Assembly (NCBI RefSeq): GCF_032062135.1
Contig: NC_092862.1
Location: 91,307,176 to 91,371,175 of the forward strand
Direction of reading: 5' to 3'
DNA: 64,000 bases
Origin: Pyxicephalus adspersus
Taxonomy: Eukaryota > Chordata > Amphibia > Anura > Pyxicephalidae
Part shown: one piece after another, positions 9,120-20,144 of the stretch
Numbering within the stretch: the stretch's first letter is position 1
Layout: each line of letters opens with the position of its first letter
Made by a program: the position numbers and the translations under genes
The notes under the pieces: generated by a model
Told to the model about the DNA's origin: nothing
The model's input: only the letters and a program-made list of their open reading frames with translations
Database searches by the model: none

Positions 9120-12100
9120 TTTTTTTTTACAGCACAGAAAGGAAAGAATTGCAAAAAAAGTACTCTCCCCATCTGCATATGATAAACATTTTATTATAAG
9201 GCTTTATAGTGTATGTGAAGTATTTTATATAAATCTAGACATGCAGCTTGCAAAGACAAACACCAAACAATCCAACCAAATATAAAATATTATTTATTTA
9301 TTTATTTATTTAAATATTGTGATCAATGTTCTTCTCAGCACTGTACGGTGCCAGTCTGTGACTGGGAAAAAAGTTATATAACATCATGTGCCCTGGTGAC
9401 GATGCTGGTCAAAACCTCTATATAGCAAAAGAAAAAAATATTCAATAGTATTTGTAATTTTTGTGATATCTTTTTCATCGATTTTTTTTGCACCTGGGTG
9501 TAAAAGTATTTTTTTTAAGTTTATGTTTACAGGACAAAGAAAATGTGTTGCCTTCTAATCCAGGTCAAATGTAACAGAGAGGTTACATTCAAATTCACAT
9601 TCAAATGTGCATCCATTAAAGAAATCCTGTTACTGTGTATATCTGGTTATATGGGACATGTTCACATTCTTGGAACTATCTTGTACTTTCAGGTATGGAG
9701 GAGGTTTGTGGCCTTTAAGGCTTTCTTCTATGATAAAGTACTTGCCAGCTGAGTGGCTGATCACCAAACACACAAGAGGGTGGTGAAAGGTCATTTGGCT
9801 TATGTGTGGGGCCAAAAAAAGCGACAATGAGCTTACATATGGGTTACACACCTAAATAAAATACAATACAATTTATAAACAAAACAATTTACAGACCTGG
9901 ACAGAATATTTTACACCAGAGTATATAAAGTTCCCTAGAATATGTACTTTTTTTTCTACCTGTGTACCTCCAACATCTATTTATACATTAGGTAATGCAC
10001 AGAAAACTGGGCCCTTCTCAGAAGCACCAGATAGTTTTGCATGTGTGGTTTTGCACAAGTAACACAGAATCACACACATTTGTAAGCTTGGGGAAAACGC
10101 TTACTGTATTCATACCATGTTCCCTCATAACTATATCACGTGCAGTCAGTTATGGTCCTCCTTGCCATCATCTTCATTCACATAATCGTGAATCAGAAAT
10201 GTAAAGTCACGTTATGTATAACGTTAAATTAGGAATAAAGAGGCTTTATAATATCAGAAATAGAAACACAATTCTTCTATCCTATGAACAGTTTGGACAA
10301 TTTCAAACTTAATGCACTGAAGGCGGGTGGGAGACATACATGTTAAGGACAGCAGTGCTTTCTGTTGACTGTAGGGTGGCACAACAATTGTATTTAAATT
10401 ATTTACTTTCACTTCCTATTCTGTAAACACGATCAAATCAAGTAAGATCAAACATTTTAAAGTTGGGGTAAAGCCCCCTTTTAGATAATTATCAAAGGTA
10501 ATGGAAACCTTTGATGGAAATACAGTAAGCATTACAGACATATTAAATAAAACCCTAATTTAACATCAGCCAGCTAGGTTTGTCAAATTGTTTTTAGAAA
10601 GATGTAATCTCCATGGTTCCTTATTTCTCCCTCATATACCATAAACAGGATTGAGCACATTACACAGGATACACATTAGTAGGTTCACTGGAAATTGGCC
10701 AATTTACAGTACAGGAAAGAAACATCAGAGCATAGACAGGTGTTAGGCACTGTGAAGTTTAGAGTGGTCACTACCCCAAGTAGAATGAGCCTGAAGATGT
10801 TTTATACACAAAAAAAAAATGTTACAGACAGGGTAGACCAGAGAAGTATTATAGGTTGAGGTGTAAAAAAGTACAGCTACCTAGTGTGATTTCTTATTCA
10901 GGGTAAATTCTGCACATATTGAGAAAGTAATGGGTAATAGAGACATTTAGCCACCACCAGGACATAAGAAACAAGTTTAGTGGTAATGGGTCATGAAAAA
11001 TGAGAAATGATATAGTGGATGGAATCTGGTTGTAGTGAATCTCCCAAAAGTTTAGAGATAATACTCTCAATCATGTGACAGAACTTCGTAAAGTGGGGCG
11101 GAGGGAGCCCAATGAAGTGATAAATCTTCAGCAAAATTTGGAAGTAAATTAAACAATTAAACAGTATTTTGTATATGTATATAGCTATATTCTTCAAATG
11201 CATTTAAATCCTGCTGGCATGAAATTGTATGTAATTGTAAGTTTGCCGCATTTGTCTTTTTCACACTTCAGCGCGTTTTGAAGTTTAGGATATGGGTCGT
11301 GTGGTAGGCTTATTTGTAATTTGTAGATATCTGTAGTAGGGTTTCCACAGTCTCAAAATGAATGGGCAGGGAAAGGGCTATGAATGACAAAAGCAAAAAG
11401 GAGTAACGCTGTAGGTGCAGGTATGTGTAAAACTGACCCTGGGTAAGAAGTCAGTATCACTAAATCTCCCACCCATGTATATGTTCCTGTTCAGTAACCC
11501 ATCACTGAAGTATCAAGTCTTCAACCTTGGAATTAGTACCAGCAATGATACTTTTAATATTTCTTGACTGTTTCCTGTGTAGCTGCTTGGTCTTGTAACT
11601 CCAATAACCGGACTTCAGTGGTTGGATTTTCCTAACAGAGTTTGACTCTCTCTTTTCTGTTTCTGTAGTGGAAAAATGATTCCTTTGAATTGTGTTTGTT
11701 CTGCCTCTATTTTAAGTTCAAGTAAGGATACTACATCATTCTTTTATTACATTATATAATAGATTACAATCAATATACACAAAAGGAAAAGATCGGATAA
11801 TATTCCCTTCAAGAAAGATGCAACTGTTTTTGACCTAATTCCAAAATCATAATATTCTAATTTAGCTGTTTAGATAACCCTCATTGATCCTCTGGGGATT
11901 GATTTTGCAATGTATTCTCATTTTGTAGTGCCATGAATGTTTCAGATAAATCATCTTCCAGACATTCACCTCATGGAGGCTAACTAGATCCCCCAGGATT
12001 ATTACAACTAGTACCATCTTCCATGTTTCCTAACAACTAGCCGAAAGCCAGTCCGTACAATAGTTACTATTTATAACCCCCCACACCAGCCCTGTATACT

Positions 12101-12550
12101 AAACGTGCAGTACTCCCCTTACATGCAGCATGACACTGAATTAATATTTAAGTATACCATAGCGCAATCATGCAAAGATAAATACTGGTTGGTGGGTATT
12201 GGATAACACTGAAGCTGCAACTTGCAAAAACATTGGGGTGTTAATATACAGTAGCTACCTCAATGTACATATGGAAACACAAAACATATACAGAAGCAAA
12301 GTATTTGTTTAACTAAAAAAATCAACCAGCTCAACCTGACGTTTAGCTGAAATTAGCTGAGCTACCAGTGAAAACCACCCAGGGTGGATGGTATATAAAA
12401 TGCTACACTGAAACATGTATTTGTTAATAAAGCATGTTTGGGCAACATTTTCTTTTTTGTTAGAGAATGTAGGGTAAAACCCTGTCAGTTTATTTTTTGC
12501 TGTGTTGCTATGAAATTCCTCTTTACTTCCTGTCCTATAGATGCAACAGG
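9120..12550. other. Non-coding stretch, no gene recognised
   Basis: No conserved coding frame or clear transposon end is visible on either strand. It contains a short (TTTA)n run at about 9293-9315 and AT-rich unique-looking sequence. Open frames here are short and of low complexity. It is downstream (3') flank of FIGNL1. Confidence 0.6.
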
Positions 12551-12552
12551 TA

Positions 12553-13187
12553 CCGTATTTTTTGCCGTATAAGACGCACTTTTTCTTCCACAAAACTGGA
12601 GGGGGGGGGAGGAAGGTTAGTGCGTCCTATACGACAAATGTGTTATAAAATAATTAAAATAAGATACTCACCCGATACCTGATCCTGCGTGTCTCTTCTC
12701 CTCGCTGGCTGCATGCAGCGTGTGTCTTCTCTCCTCTCTGGCAGCGCGTGTCTTCTCCTGGCTGCAGTGAAAGAAGCCGGCACAGCGGCCCCTGCTGTTC
12801 CCTGTCCTAACTGCCGTACAGTGGAAAAAAAGCACAGAGTGATCAGAAGGGGAATTTGAATGACACATGAGTGATCAGAAAGGGAATTTGAATGACACAG
12901 AGTGATCAGAAAGAGAATTTGAAAGGCACAGAGTGATCAGAAAGGGAATTTGAATGGCACATGAGTGATCAGAAGGGGAATACCGGTATGAATGGCACAT
13001 GAGTGATCAGAAGGGGAATTTGAATGACACATGAGTGATCAGAAAGGGAATTTGAATGACACAGAGTGATCAGAAAGAGAATTTGAAAGGCACAGAGTGA
13101 TCAGAAGGGGAATAATCTTTCAGAATCTTTTTTTTCTAGATTTTCCTCCTTTAAAATTGGATGCGTCTTATACGGCGAAAAATACTG
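12553..13187. mobile_element. TA-flanked MITE with internal minisatellite, pogo-like ends
   Basis: The inverted ends are CCGTATTTTTTGCCGTATAA on the left and the complement of CAGTATTTTTCGCCGTATAA on the right, flanked by TA (12,551-12,552; 13,188-13,189). It has a G-rich stretch, CTGGCTGCA-type GC-rich sequence and a 31-bp tandem array. The minus strand carries GGGTGAGTAT, a good 5' splice-site match, at 12,666-12,671. There is no ORF of its own. A second member is at 34,545-35,060. Confidence 0.8.
12832..13115. repeat. 31-bp minisatellite, about nine units
   Basis: The unit is close to ACAGAGTGATCAGAAAGGGA followed by ATTTGAATGAC, with small length changes and one inserted ACCGGT segment. 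The array lies wholly inside the MITE at 12,553-13,187. Confidence 0.9.
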
Positions 13188-13196
13188 TAGTTACTA

Positions 13197-13825
13197 CCGT
13201 GTTTCCCCGATTTTAAGACATCCCCATTAAATAAGCCACCCCCCATTTTTGAAAAAATAATTAAAATAAGACAATCACCCGTGAATAAGACATGCTCTGA
13301 GATCCGATCCTGTGTGTGTCTCCTTGATGCTGGCTGCAGCACGTGTCTGCTCCTGGCTGCAGTGCAGCGTGAAACTGAAAGTAACAAGCCGGCATTCTGC
13401 ACCAGGAAGCAAGCTGCTGATCCCTACACTTAATTACAGATAAGTGAACAGAAGGGGACAATCAATGGCATAGAGTGATCAGAAGGGGACAATCATTGCA
13501 TAGAGTGATCAGAAGGGGACAATCATTGCATAGAGTGATCAGAAGGGGACAGTCAATGGCATAGAGTGATCAGAAGGGGACAGTCAATGGCATAGAGTGA
13601 TCAGAAGGGGACAATCAATGGCATAGAGTGATCAGAAGGGGACAATCAATGGCATAGAGTGATCAGAAGGGGACAATCAATGGAACATGAGTGATTTCCA
13701 ACAATAAATGTGTACTGTAGTCTTCTTCATGGAAAAAAATAAGACATCCCCTGAAAATAAGACCTAGGGCATATTTTGGCATTTCAAAAAATATAAGACA
13801 GTGCCTTATAATCGGGGAAACAGGG
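13197..13825. mobile_element. TA-flanked MITE with 31-bp array, second TIR type
   Basis: The ends are CCGTGTTTCCCCGATTTTAA on the left and the complement of CCCTGTTTCCCCGATTATAA on the right, flanked by TA at 13,195-13,196 and 13,826-13,827. It starts 7 bp after the previous element. The interior shares 'aattaaaataagac' and CTGGCTGCAG segments with its neighbour, so the two families are related despite different ends. Confidence 0.8.
13440..13695. repeat. 31-bp minisatellite, about eight units
   Basis: The unit is ATAGAGTGATCAGAAGGGGA followed by CAATCAATGGC, highly uniform. It shares the AGTGATCAGAARGGGA core with the array at 12.8-13.1 kb. Confidence 0.9.
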
Positions 13826-13829
13826 TAGG

Positions 13830-15300
13830 AATATCCCAAAGAGAGGAGAATTCCTGTTACACAGTTCTTCCCAGAAGTGTCCCTATTAGATGATCTCTCC
13901 TCATAAAAGCAGGGAATCATTCACTGGTGGGAATCTTCCTGGTCCATGTGTTCAATAGTAGTAATGAATTTCCACAAGGGAATGTTTGAGGGAATGTCAG
14001 ATTCTCTAATTTATAAAGAGCCCAAAAAGGTAAAACAATATTATCATTGTCACTGAAATAGATGATGAGGGATAAGTCTTAACATACAGGGGCTGCCTCA
14101 ACGCATATAGACATCTACAAATCATATACAGAAGTAATAGTAAAATCTTTTTTTTTTTTTTATATTGACTTACTTGAAATTTAATTGCTGCAAGAAGCAT
14201 GTTAGTGGGGTTGCACAGGGACGGACATGGTAAAGAGGACATATCACAGAAACATTATGTAAATTGCCTTAGCTAAACTTTTTGTAAAGAATGCTGAATA
14301 CCTGGATATATGATTTTTTGGTTTTAGTATTTTCTGTCATATGAAACAAGCATGTAGATAACTATGTCACAAGTTGTGTGCCAATTACTTGAACACCTGT
14401 GCTGCAAACTCAAAAATAGCGGCAAAAAAGCAAACTAAATGCTACATATAGCATTAGGTAAAGAAAAGGAAACTTGCATTTTAAAATTTAAAGACACATG
14501 GGTCAAAAAATATTTATTGGAGCAAACTTTTCACTAAATCATTCAATAATGTTTTATTATAATACCTTTGCTAGGTATGAAAAAAATAACTATGACAGTC
14601 AACCTGTAGATAATACACCTTAAGTAACAGATCTGCACTGGGATACAGACACATTTTATTAAATAGTCCTATTAAATAAAGAGTTTAACTTCTAAATTTA
14701 AATTAGGAAACAATGAAAAACTGAACATAACACAATGCCACCTACTGGAACTTTAAGGATATTGTTTCAAATAAAATCATCAAGGTTTGTACTCCAAAGA
14801 AGTAGGCCAGGTGATTGGACAGATATTTAATGATAATATGGTATGATAAATGACTTGCTCACAATCAAAAATAGAGCATTAGTTCTTTTCTGCTAGGATG
14901 TTGGTATTGCAGAAAAAAATGTAAAGGAAAAATAACTTTAGCAGTTCACTGTAACTTTTATGATTGCTTTAGCATCAGATATCTTGAGATTAAATATGTT
15001 GCTGCTTCCTATGCGTATAAAGTGAAGACCCAAACATTAGAAGCTAATTAGGAAAAAAAATATGCATATACAGACTGCCTGCAGGGAGACTGCATATGTA
15101 TTAATTTTCAAACACAATAGAATCCAGTGTACTTCTAATAAATGTGGGGGGTATCCTTTAAACTTGGACAGTGCATGATTTTTGCATCCCACATCTTAAC
15201 TCTTGGCTGCTGCACCCTCTCCCCCTCCTGACTTAACCATAGTAGTCTTCAATCTCCCCTCCTTGTTGATGTTCAACTAATACATCATTAGAGCCTGTGA
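13830..15300. other. Non-coding stretch, no gene recognised
   Basis: AT-rich sequence without a conserved frame, splice pattern or transposon end that I can identify. It includes a T13 run near 14,148. Confidence 0.6.
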
Positions 15301-15319
15301 TATGCTTTGTATCATCATT

Positions 15320-15351
15320 TGTGTGTGTGTGCATGTATGCATATATATGTG

Positions 15352-15420
<69 letters not shown>

Positions 15421-15559
15421 TATTTATAAGTATTGTAGGATAGCAATAAATATATACACACACACACATATACGTGCGTGCTTGTTACTTTATTGAGAAT
15501 TAAAAAAAAAAAAGTTGTTCGATGTCAGGCCCGCAACATCGCGCTCGTGCACACGTATN

Positions 15560-15593
<34 letters not shown>

Positions 15594-15600
15594 TATACGT
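15320..15600. repeat. Compound dinucleotide microsatellites (TG)n, (AT)n, (CA)n
   Basis: A (TG)n segment is followed by about 56 bp of (AT)n (15,357-15,412). A second (TA)n(CA)n tract lies at about 15,560-15,597. One unresolved base (N) is at 15,559. Assembly may be unreliable here. Confidence 0.9.
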
Positions 15601-15623
15601 GCACAAACAATGTGTATACTATA

Positions 15624-15910
15624 CTTGCGGTGGGTCCCAGATTTGAATCTCGGACATAATCTGCATGAAGTTTGCAGGTTCTCCCCATGTTTGTGTGGGT
15701 TTCCAACAGGTACTCTGGTTTCCTCCCACATCCAAAAAACATGCAGTTAGGTTAATTGGCTTCCCCCAAAAACTGACCTTAGACCATGATAATGACATCT
15801 TACTATGGAAGGGACATTAGATTGTGAGCCTCTTTGATGAACTATGGACTTGTACAGCGCTGCATAATATGATGGCACTATATAACTACTGTGTAATAAT
15901 AATAAAAAAA
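15624..15910 (+). mobile_element. SINE with LINE-2-type tail
   Basis: The element opens with a B-box-like TTTGAATCTCGG. Its body contains GTTTGCAGGTTCTCCCCATG and GGTTTCCTCCCAC-type blocks (here TGGTTTCCTCCCACATCC), and it ends ACAGCGCTGCATAATATG, then an (AAT)n tail. The end resembles the L2 3' terminus found at 40.4-40.6 kb. A tRNA-derived head with an L2 tail is the likely structure; the A box is not clear. Confidence 0.65.
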
Positions 15911-15914
15911 AATT

Positions 15915-16800
15915 CAAAGTTTGTTACCATTGATTCTATCAGGGCCAACAACGGAATATTTCTAAAAATGTATTTCTTCACACCCAGTTATCCACAGTTG
16001 CAGTTCTGAGGTCAGCCAACAGATCTTCTCTTTTAGGTAATGCACATAGACCTGAAAGATTCTACACCAGGGAATATTTCATGTCAGATGCATCATTTTG
16101 TAAATAGACCCCCTTTAGTCTAGCTTGTGCAAACGAAACCTGACAACAGAGAAGAGCGATTAATAACTTATTTGCAAACGGGCTACAAATGGATATACAG
16201 TGTTGACAAAAATTGAGAACATTTGTTTTCCATAAGACTGCAAGCACACCCACATGATAATTTGGAAGTTGGTGCATAGTCTAGAGCCTGGCAGGCTATG
16301 GAATTATTTTGTGGAAACTGGAATGAACACTGGGAAATGAGGCATGGGTGCCTAAGCTAGGATAAAGGGAAACGCCCAATAAACATGTGCTGGTGTTAAA
16401 AACTTACTGCAAGAGTATTCTCTGTCCAGCTGTATGTACTACTGGTGACAGAATTCCTTAGAGAGAAAACTAAAATGCCAATAAGCCTTTAATAATGAAT
16501 AGCATGTTTGTTTTTAGGGACTTTGCATAAAAAAGCGGTCTTACAAATTGTACAATATTTACATTTTAAGCTAGCGGAAGTTTTATTAACTCATCCATTA
16601 ATGAAATCTAAGCTCTCCTTTTATTATGATATAAAATGTCCAACATTTAATAATTGCTTAAAGCATCTATAGATGTATATGCATATATAGATATTATCTA
16701 ACTTAGAATTACTTTAGTTTCAAACGCATTTACTCTGCAGAGCCAAAACCACTTAACAAATTTGTTTTATAGTGGTCAACATAACAGTATATTTTTTTAT
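15915..16800. other. Non-coding 3' flank of FIGNL1
   Basis: No conserved frame or repeat border is recognised. The sequence is AT-rich and lies downstream of the FIGNL1 poly(A) signal. Confidence 0.55.
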
Positions 16801-16816
16801 GCAAAAACAAAGTGTT

Positions 16817-16822
16817 TTTATT
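16817..16822 (-). promoter_or_regulatory. FIGNL1: Candidate FIGNL1 poly(A) signal AATAAA
   Basis: TTTATT on the plus strand is AATAAA on the coding strand, about 100 bp after the stop codon. It is the first canonical hexamer downstream. Usage is inferred. Confidence 0.6.
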
Positions 16823-16920
16823 CACCCCTGGAAACAAAGAGCATATGGTTGTAACAAACACAATATAGCTTGTGAAAAATAACATTTTTTTTTTAATTCA
16901 GCATTTTGTTTTAGAACATT

Positions 16921-18888
16921 TTATCTTCCACAGCCAAATGTCTTGTTCCAGTTTTCAAATAATTCCAGATCTTTCTTAGAGACACTGGGCTTCACGACCT
17001 GGAAAGCATTTTGGAAATCGATATAAGAGATAGGTCTTACTTGTTCAGCAGTAATGGTGGCAATATCCATCACTTGAATACTGCGAATAGGACCAAGTGC
17101 AGCTTCGCGACACAGCTGAGTCATATCTGCACCCGAAAAGCCGTCTGCTTGTATGACTATTGAATCCACTTCTTGTTCGGCGAGGCAGCAATGCTCACGA
17201 GACATTAGGCTAACAACTATTTGTTTTCTGGCAGATGCCTCCGGAAGGGGTATGTACAGTCTTTTAACAAGTCGTCTTCTGGCAGCCTCATCTATCTCTT
17301 GGGGCCTATTAGTTGCACCAACTACAAGAATACGATCTTCTGAGGAAGTTGTGGCACCATCTAGCTGCACCAGGAACTCCGTTTTAATCCTGCGTGAAGA
17401 TTCATGCTCACTTTCACCTCGCTGAGATAAAAGAGAATCTATTTCATCTATAAAGATCACGGCTGGCTGATGACATCGTGCCACAGTAAAAAGAGCACGG
17501 ACCATCTTTTCTCCTTCACCCACCCATTTGGAAGTCAGTGATGATGCACTAATGCTAAAAAATGTGGCTCCAGACTGACAAGCTATACACTTGCCTATCA
17601 GAGTTTTTCCAGTTCCAGGAGGCCCAAATAGTAAAATGCCTTTTGGAGGACCGCGTAAACCAGTAAAAATATCTGGTCTGAGCATTGGCCATACTACAAT
17701 TTCTTTTATAGTCGTTTTGGCAAATTCCAAACCTGCAATGTCATCCCAATTCAGTGGAGGCCCATGATCCATTATCTCACTCATGATTAGTTCAATCATT
17801 TTTGGCTCAATGTTTTTTAAACGTTCGTCAGATGGCACATTGCTCTCATGGGCACCAGTGCCATAGGCTTTTTTTTGTGCAGTAAAGTTATCACTTTCCT
17901 CTTGCTTAGTATTTGGAGGCACAAACTTTCCATATAGTCCACGGGAGCGAACAGCCCCAAGTGACTTCTTACCAGTGCCATACATTCCTGGACCTGCTTG
18001 GCGCTGAGCCTGACTGTTATACTTTTTCTGCTGATCAACCCACAACTGTTCTTTTGCAGTTGTAAAGCCAATTTCACCTGGCCCAGGTCCACAATTGTTT
18101 TCTATGTGTTGACCCACATTACTGTTTTCTCTCTCCATATTTTCATCTTCATTTGAAAGAACTTTTTTTCGCTTTGCCGAATTTGTAAAAGTGCAAGAAA
18201 GAAAGGTGCCAACGGATTTTGTAGAATTTCTTGTTTCACTGTTCCCAAATAGGGGTTTTGTTAAAAGAGTTTTAGAGCTGTGTGGAGCAGTCTGTAGAAC
18301 ACTAGAAGGTGCACACTCCTTGGCATTTATTAGATGTGCAGCTTTTGCATTCTGAACAAAGTTTGTACGTTGTTGAATCTTAGAATTGAACAAGGCATGT
18401 TTAGATTCCTTATGCTCTGAATTGCCAAGGACATTACTTGTAAACAATGAATTACCAGAGGTGCTGACCCCATTCAAAAATGTCTCTGATGAGGTCAGAA
18501 AAGACTCCTGATGTGCTTTTGCTGCATTAAACATGTGCTGCACACATTTTAATTTTAAAACATTGGTGGTAGTCAGTGAGGACTGCCACTTGTCACTGTC
18601 ATTCCGAGGACATCTGGCCAAAGCCAATATGCTATCTGCATAGTTATTTAGGCCAATCCCCTCCTTGTCAGAGTCTATGATGGCAGCATACCTTTCAGCA
18701 TACTTTTTGAACAGGTGTACAGCCGATTCCTCTGAGATTTCAGAGTTTGCCCATGCATACTGAATCTGTGAGATATGTGCACGATACACATCTGCCTTCT
18801 GTGCTGGTGAGCAGGTGCCAGAATTCAGAATAAAGACATTCTTTTGCCATTCACTCTGGTGAACAGAGTTGGAGTCAGGTTTCTGCAT
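16921..18888 (-). CDS. FIGNL1: Fidgetin-like protein 1, AAA ATPase (complete single coding exon)
   Basis: FIGNL1 is a nuclear AAA ATPase that binds RAD51, dismantles RAD51 filaments and supports homologous recombination. The 655-residue frame is close to the usual vertebrate length (about 670). The N-terminal region holds [16 protein letters not shown] (42-56). The RAD51-binding FxxA motif reads FTTA (275-278), followed by [12 protein letters not shown]. The AAA domain has Walker A GPPGTGKT (422-429), pore loop KWVGE (454-458), Walker B VIFIDE (477-482), sensor-1 Asn in GATN (524-527) and the arginines of AARRR (535-539). The C-terminal Vps4-type helix ends [10 protein letters not shown]. The start is the first ATG after a splice acceptor, with A at -3. 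No frameshift or stop is seen, so the gene looks functional. DDC lies upstream on the same strand, as in other tetrapods. Assignment to FIGNL1 rather than FIGN or spastin is very secure. Confidence 0.98.
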   Translation of the reverse strand: MQKPDSNSVHQSEWQKNVFILNSGTCSPAQKADVYRAHISQIQYAWANSEISEESAVHLFKKYAERYAAIIDSDKEGIGLNNYADSILALARCPRNDSDKWQSSLTTTNVLKLKCVQHMFNAAKAHQESFLTSSETFLNGVSTSGNSLFTSNVLGNSEHKESKHALFNSKIQQRTNFVQNAKAAHLINAKECAPSSVLQTAPHSSKTLLTKPLFGNSETRNSTKSVGTFLSCTFTNSAKRKKVLSNEDENMERENSNVGQHIENNCGPGPGEIGFTTAKEQLWVDQQKKYNSQAQRQAGPGMYGTGKKSLGAVRSRGLYGKFVPPNTKQEESDNFTAQKKAYGTGAHESNVPSDERLKNIEPKMIELIMSEIMDHGPPLNWDDIAGLEFAKTTIKEIVVWPMLRPDIFTGLRGPPKGILLFGPPGTGKTLIGKCIACQSGATFFSISASSLTSKWVGEGEKMVRALFTVARCHQPAVIFIDEIDSLLSQRGESEHESSRRIKTEFLVQLDGATTSSEDRILVVGATNRPQEIDEAARRRLVKRLYIPLPEASARKQIVVSLMSREHCCLAEQEVDSIVIQADGFSGADMTQLCREAALGPIRSIQVMDIATITAEQVRPISYIDFQNAFQVVKPSVSKKDLELFENWNKTFGCGR

Positions 18889-18898
18889 GGTTTTATCT
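18889..18898 (-). other. FIGNL1: Splice acceptor and 8-nt 5' UTR before the FIGNL1 ATG
   Basis: On the coding strand a T-rich tract runs into TTATTCCATAG. The AG is at 18,897-18,898, then comes ATAAAACC and the ATG. In vertebrates the FIGNL1 CDS sits in one exon behind non-coding 5' exons, which fits this arrangement. Confidence 0.75.
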
Positions 18899-19330
18899 AT
18901 GGAATAAATAAAAAAAAAATTTATGAAGGTAAAATAGTGGGAGTTTTATAAAACATACAATACAGTGCATTAAATATTAAAATTCATCATTTGTGGCCAA
19001 AAAAGACTGGAAAAATTATGTTTTGCTAAAACAAGGCAAGGGCAAGAAAATACACAGTTTTAGCATCTAAATCAGCCAATGAATGGTAAGTTTTGTTATG
19101 TTTAAAAAAGTTTAAGTGTTTAGCATATGCTTTTCGTGTACAAAATCAGCTCATCATTGGTTAGGGTGTATGGTACAATATACTGAAGAATTCTGGTATT
19201 ATTCAGGTGTTTCCTTATGTATCATCATTCCACCCCAAGCAAAAAGATGTTTGTGTTACAAGGTTCATGTAAACTTCAAGTCAGATGATTGCCTATAGTG
19301 ACAGCACTAGCAGAGACATTGTGCTTCTAA

Positions 19331-19400
19331 GCGAGGGTTTCACAACCAGGGTTCTGTGGAACCCTAGGGTCCCTCCCAAGGTTGCTAGGGATTCCTTGAG
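19331..19400 (+). repeat. Dispersed repeat with 'accagggttctgtggaaccc' core
   Basis: The block CAACCAGGGTTCTGTGGAAC, then GGTTGCTAGGGATTCCTTGA, recurs in shorter form at 39,745-39,810. It resembles a repeat that I recognise from frog genomes. The class is not certain (possibly hAT-derived). Confidence 0.5.
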
Positions 19401-19755
19401 AAATGAGCAGTTTGTGACTCAGTTTAACAGATACGAATGATCTTTTTGGCTATCTGTAGGGGTGACATTCGTCCCACTGGCCAGTAATGTAAGTTGCATT
19501 CTTTCTACTGACCACCAGGCAGGCGAGTGAGAAAAGAGAGCAGGAGGAGATAGAGAGGTGTGCAGACAGAAGTAGTGAGAAATATCATTGCCAGGCACAC
19601 AGTGCAGCACTGTGCATTAGCTATGCACTTGTATAGGGTTCTTTTTTTTAACTAAAGTTTTTTATATACTAAGCTGTTTCTTGTAAAAGATATTATGAAA
19701 ACAAAAGTCAGCAACATATAGGGCATATTACAAAAATATATTTTAGATTACCTAC

Positions 19756-19802
19756 CTGATTCTGTTTTGAGGACATTTCCCTCGTCAGTTTTTTCTGGGC
19801 TG
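19756..19802 (-). other. FIGNL1: Candidate FIGNL1 5' UTR exon (47 nt)
   Basis: On the coding strand TTTATTCTTCAG is a good acceptor (AG at 19,803-19,804). The 47-nt segment ends AATCAG and is followed by the strong donor GTAGGTAA (GT at 19,754-19,755). Spliced to 18,896 it would form the 5' UTR next to the start codon and add an upstream ATG in another frame. The call rests on splice signals and position only; no transcript evidence is available. Confidence 0.5.
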
Positions 19803-19850
19803 CTGAAGAATAAAGGGGGAGATTTGAGAGGCTATAGGATGTAAGACTAA

Positions 19851-20140
19851 AGCTGCGTACACACTTGCAATTTTTGTCGTTGGAAAGGATCTTTCACGAT
19901 CCCTTCCAACGACAAGGGACTGAGCGATGCATGAACGGTGCTGTACATACAGCACCGTTCATGCTCTATGGAGAGGGGAGGGGGAGAGCGACGGAGCGGC
20001 ACCCTGCTGCGCGCTCTCCCCCTTCCCTTGCATTAGGATCATACGATGGACGACACCGACTGTACACACGGCAGATTTTCGCCCGATATTTGGCCGATGC
20101 CGATTATCGGGCGATAAAAATCTGCCGTGTGTACGTAGCT
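19851..20140. mobile_element. Harbinger-like MITE, 290 bp, TAA target duplication
   Basis: The ends are AGCTGCGTACACACTTGCAA on the left and the complement of AGCTACGTACACACGGCAGA on the right, flanked by TAA at 19,848-19,850 and 20,141-20,143. An internal perfect hairpin (17-bp arms, 19,929-19,945 and 19,948-19,964) and a purine-rich/GC-rich core are present. It lies about 50 bp upstream of the candidate FIGNL1 5' UTR exon. Confidence 0.8.
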
Positions 20141-20144
20141 TAAC

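Noticed and set aside
12832..13695. CRISPR-like array of evenly spaced repeats
   Set aside because: Units are contiguous without unique spacers, lie inside MITEs, and the genome is a vertebrate nuclear one.
15624..15680. tRNA gene
   Set aside because: Only a B-box-like sequence is seen, with no cloverleaf. It is the head of a SINE.
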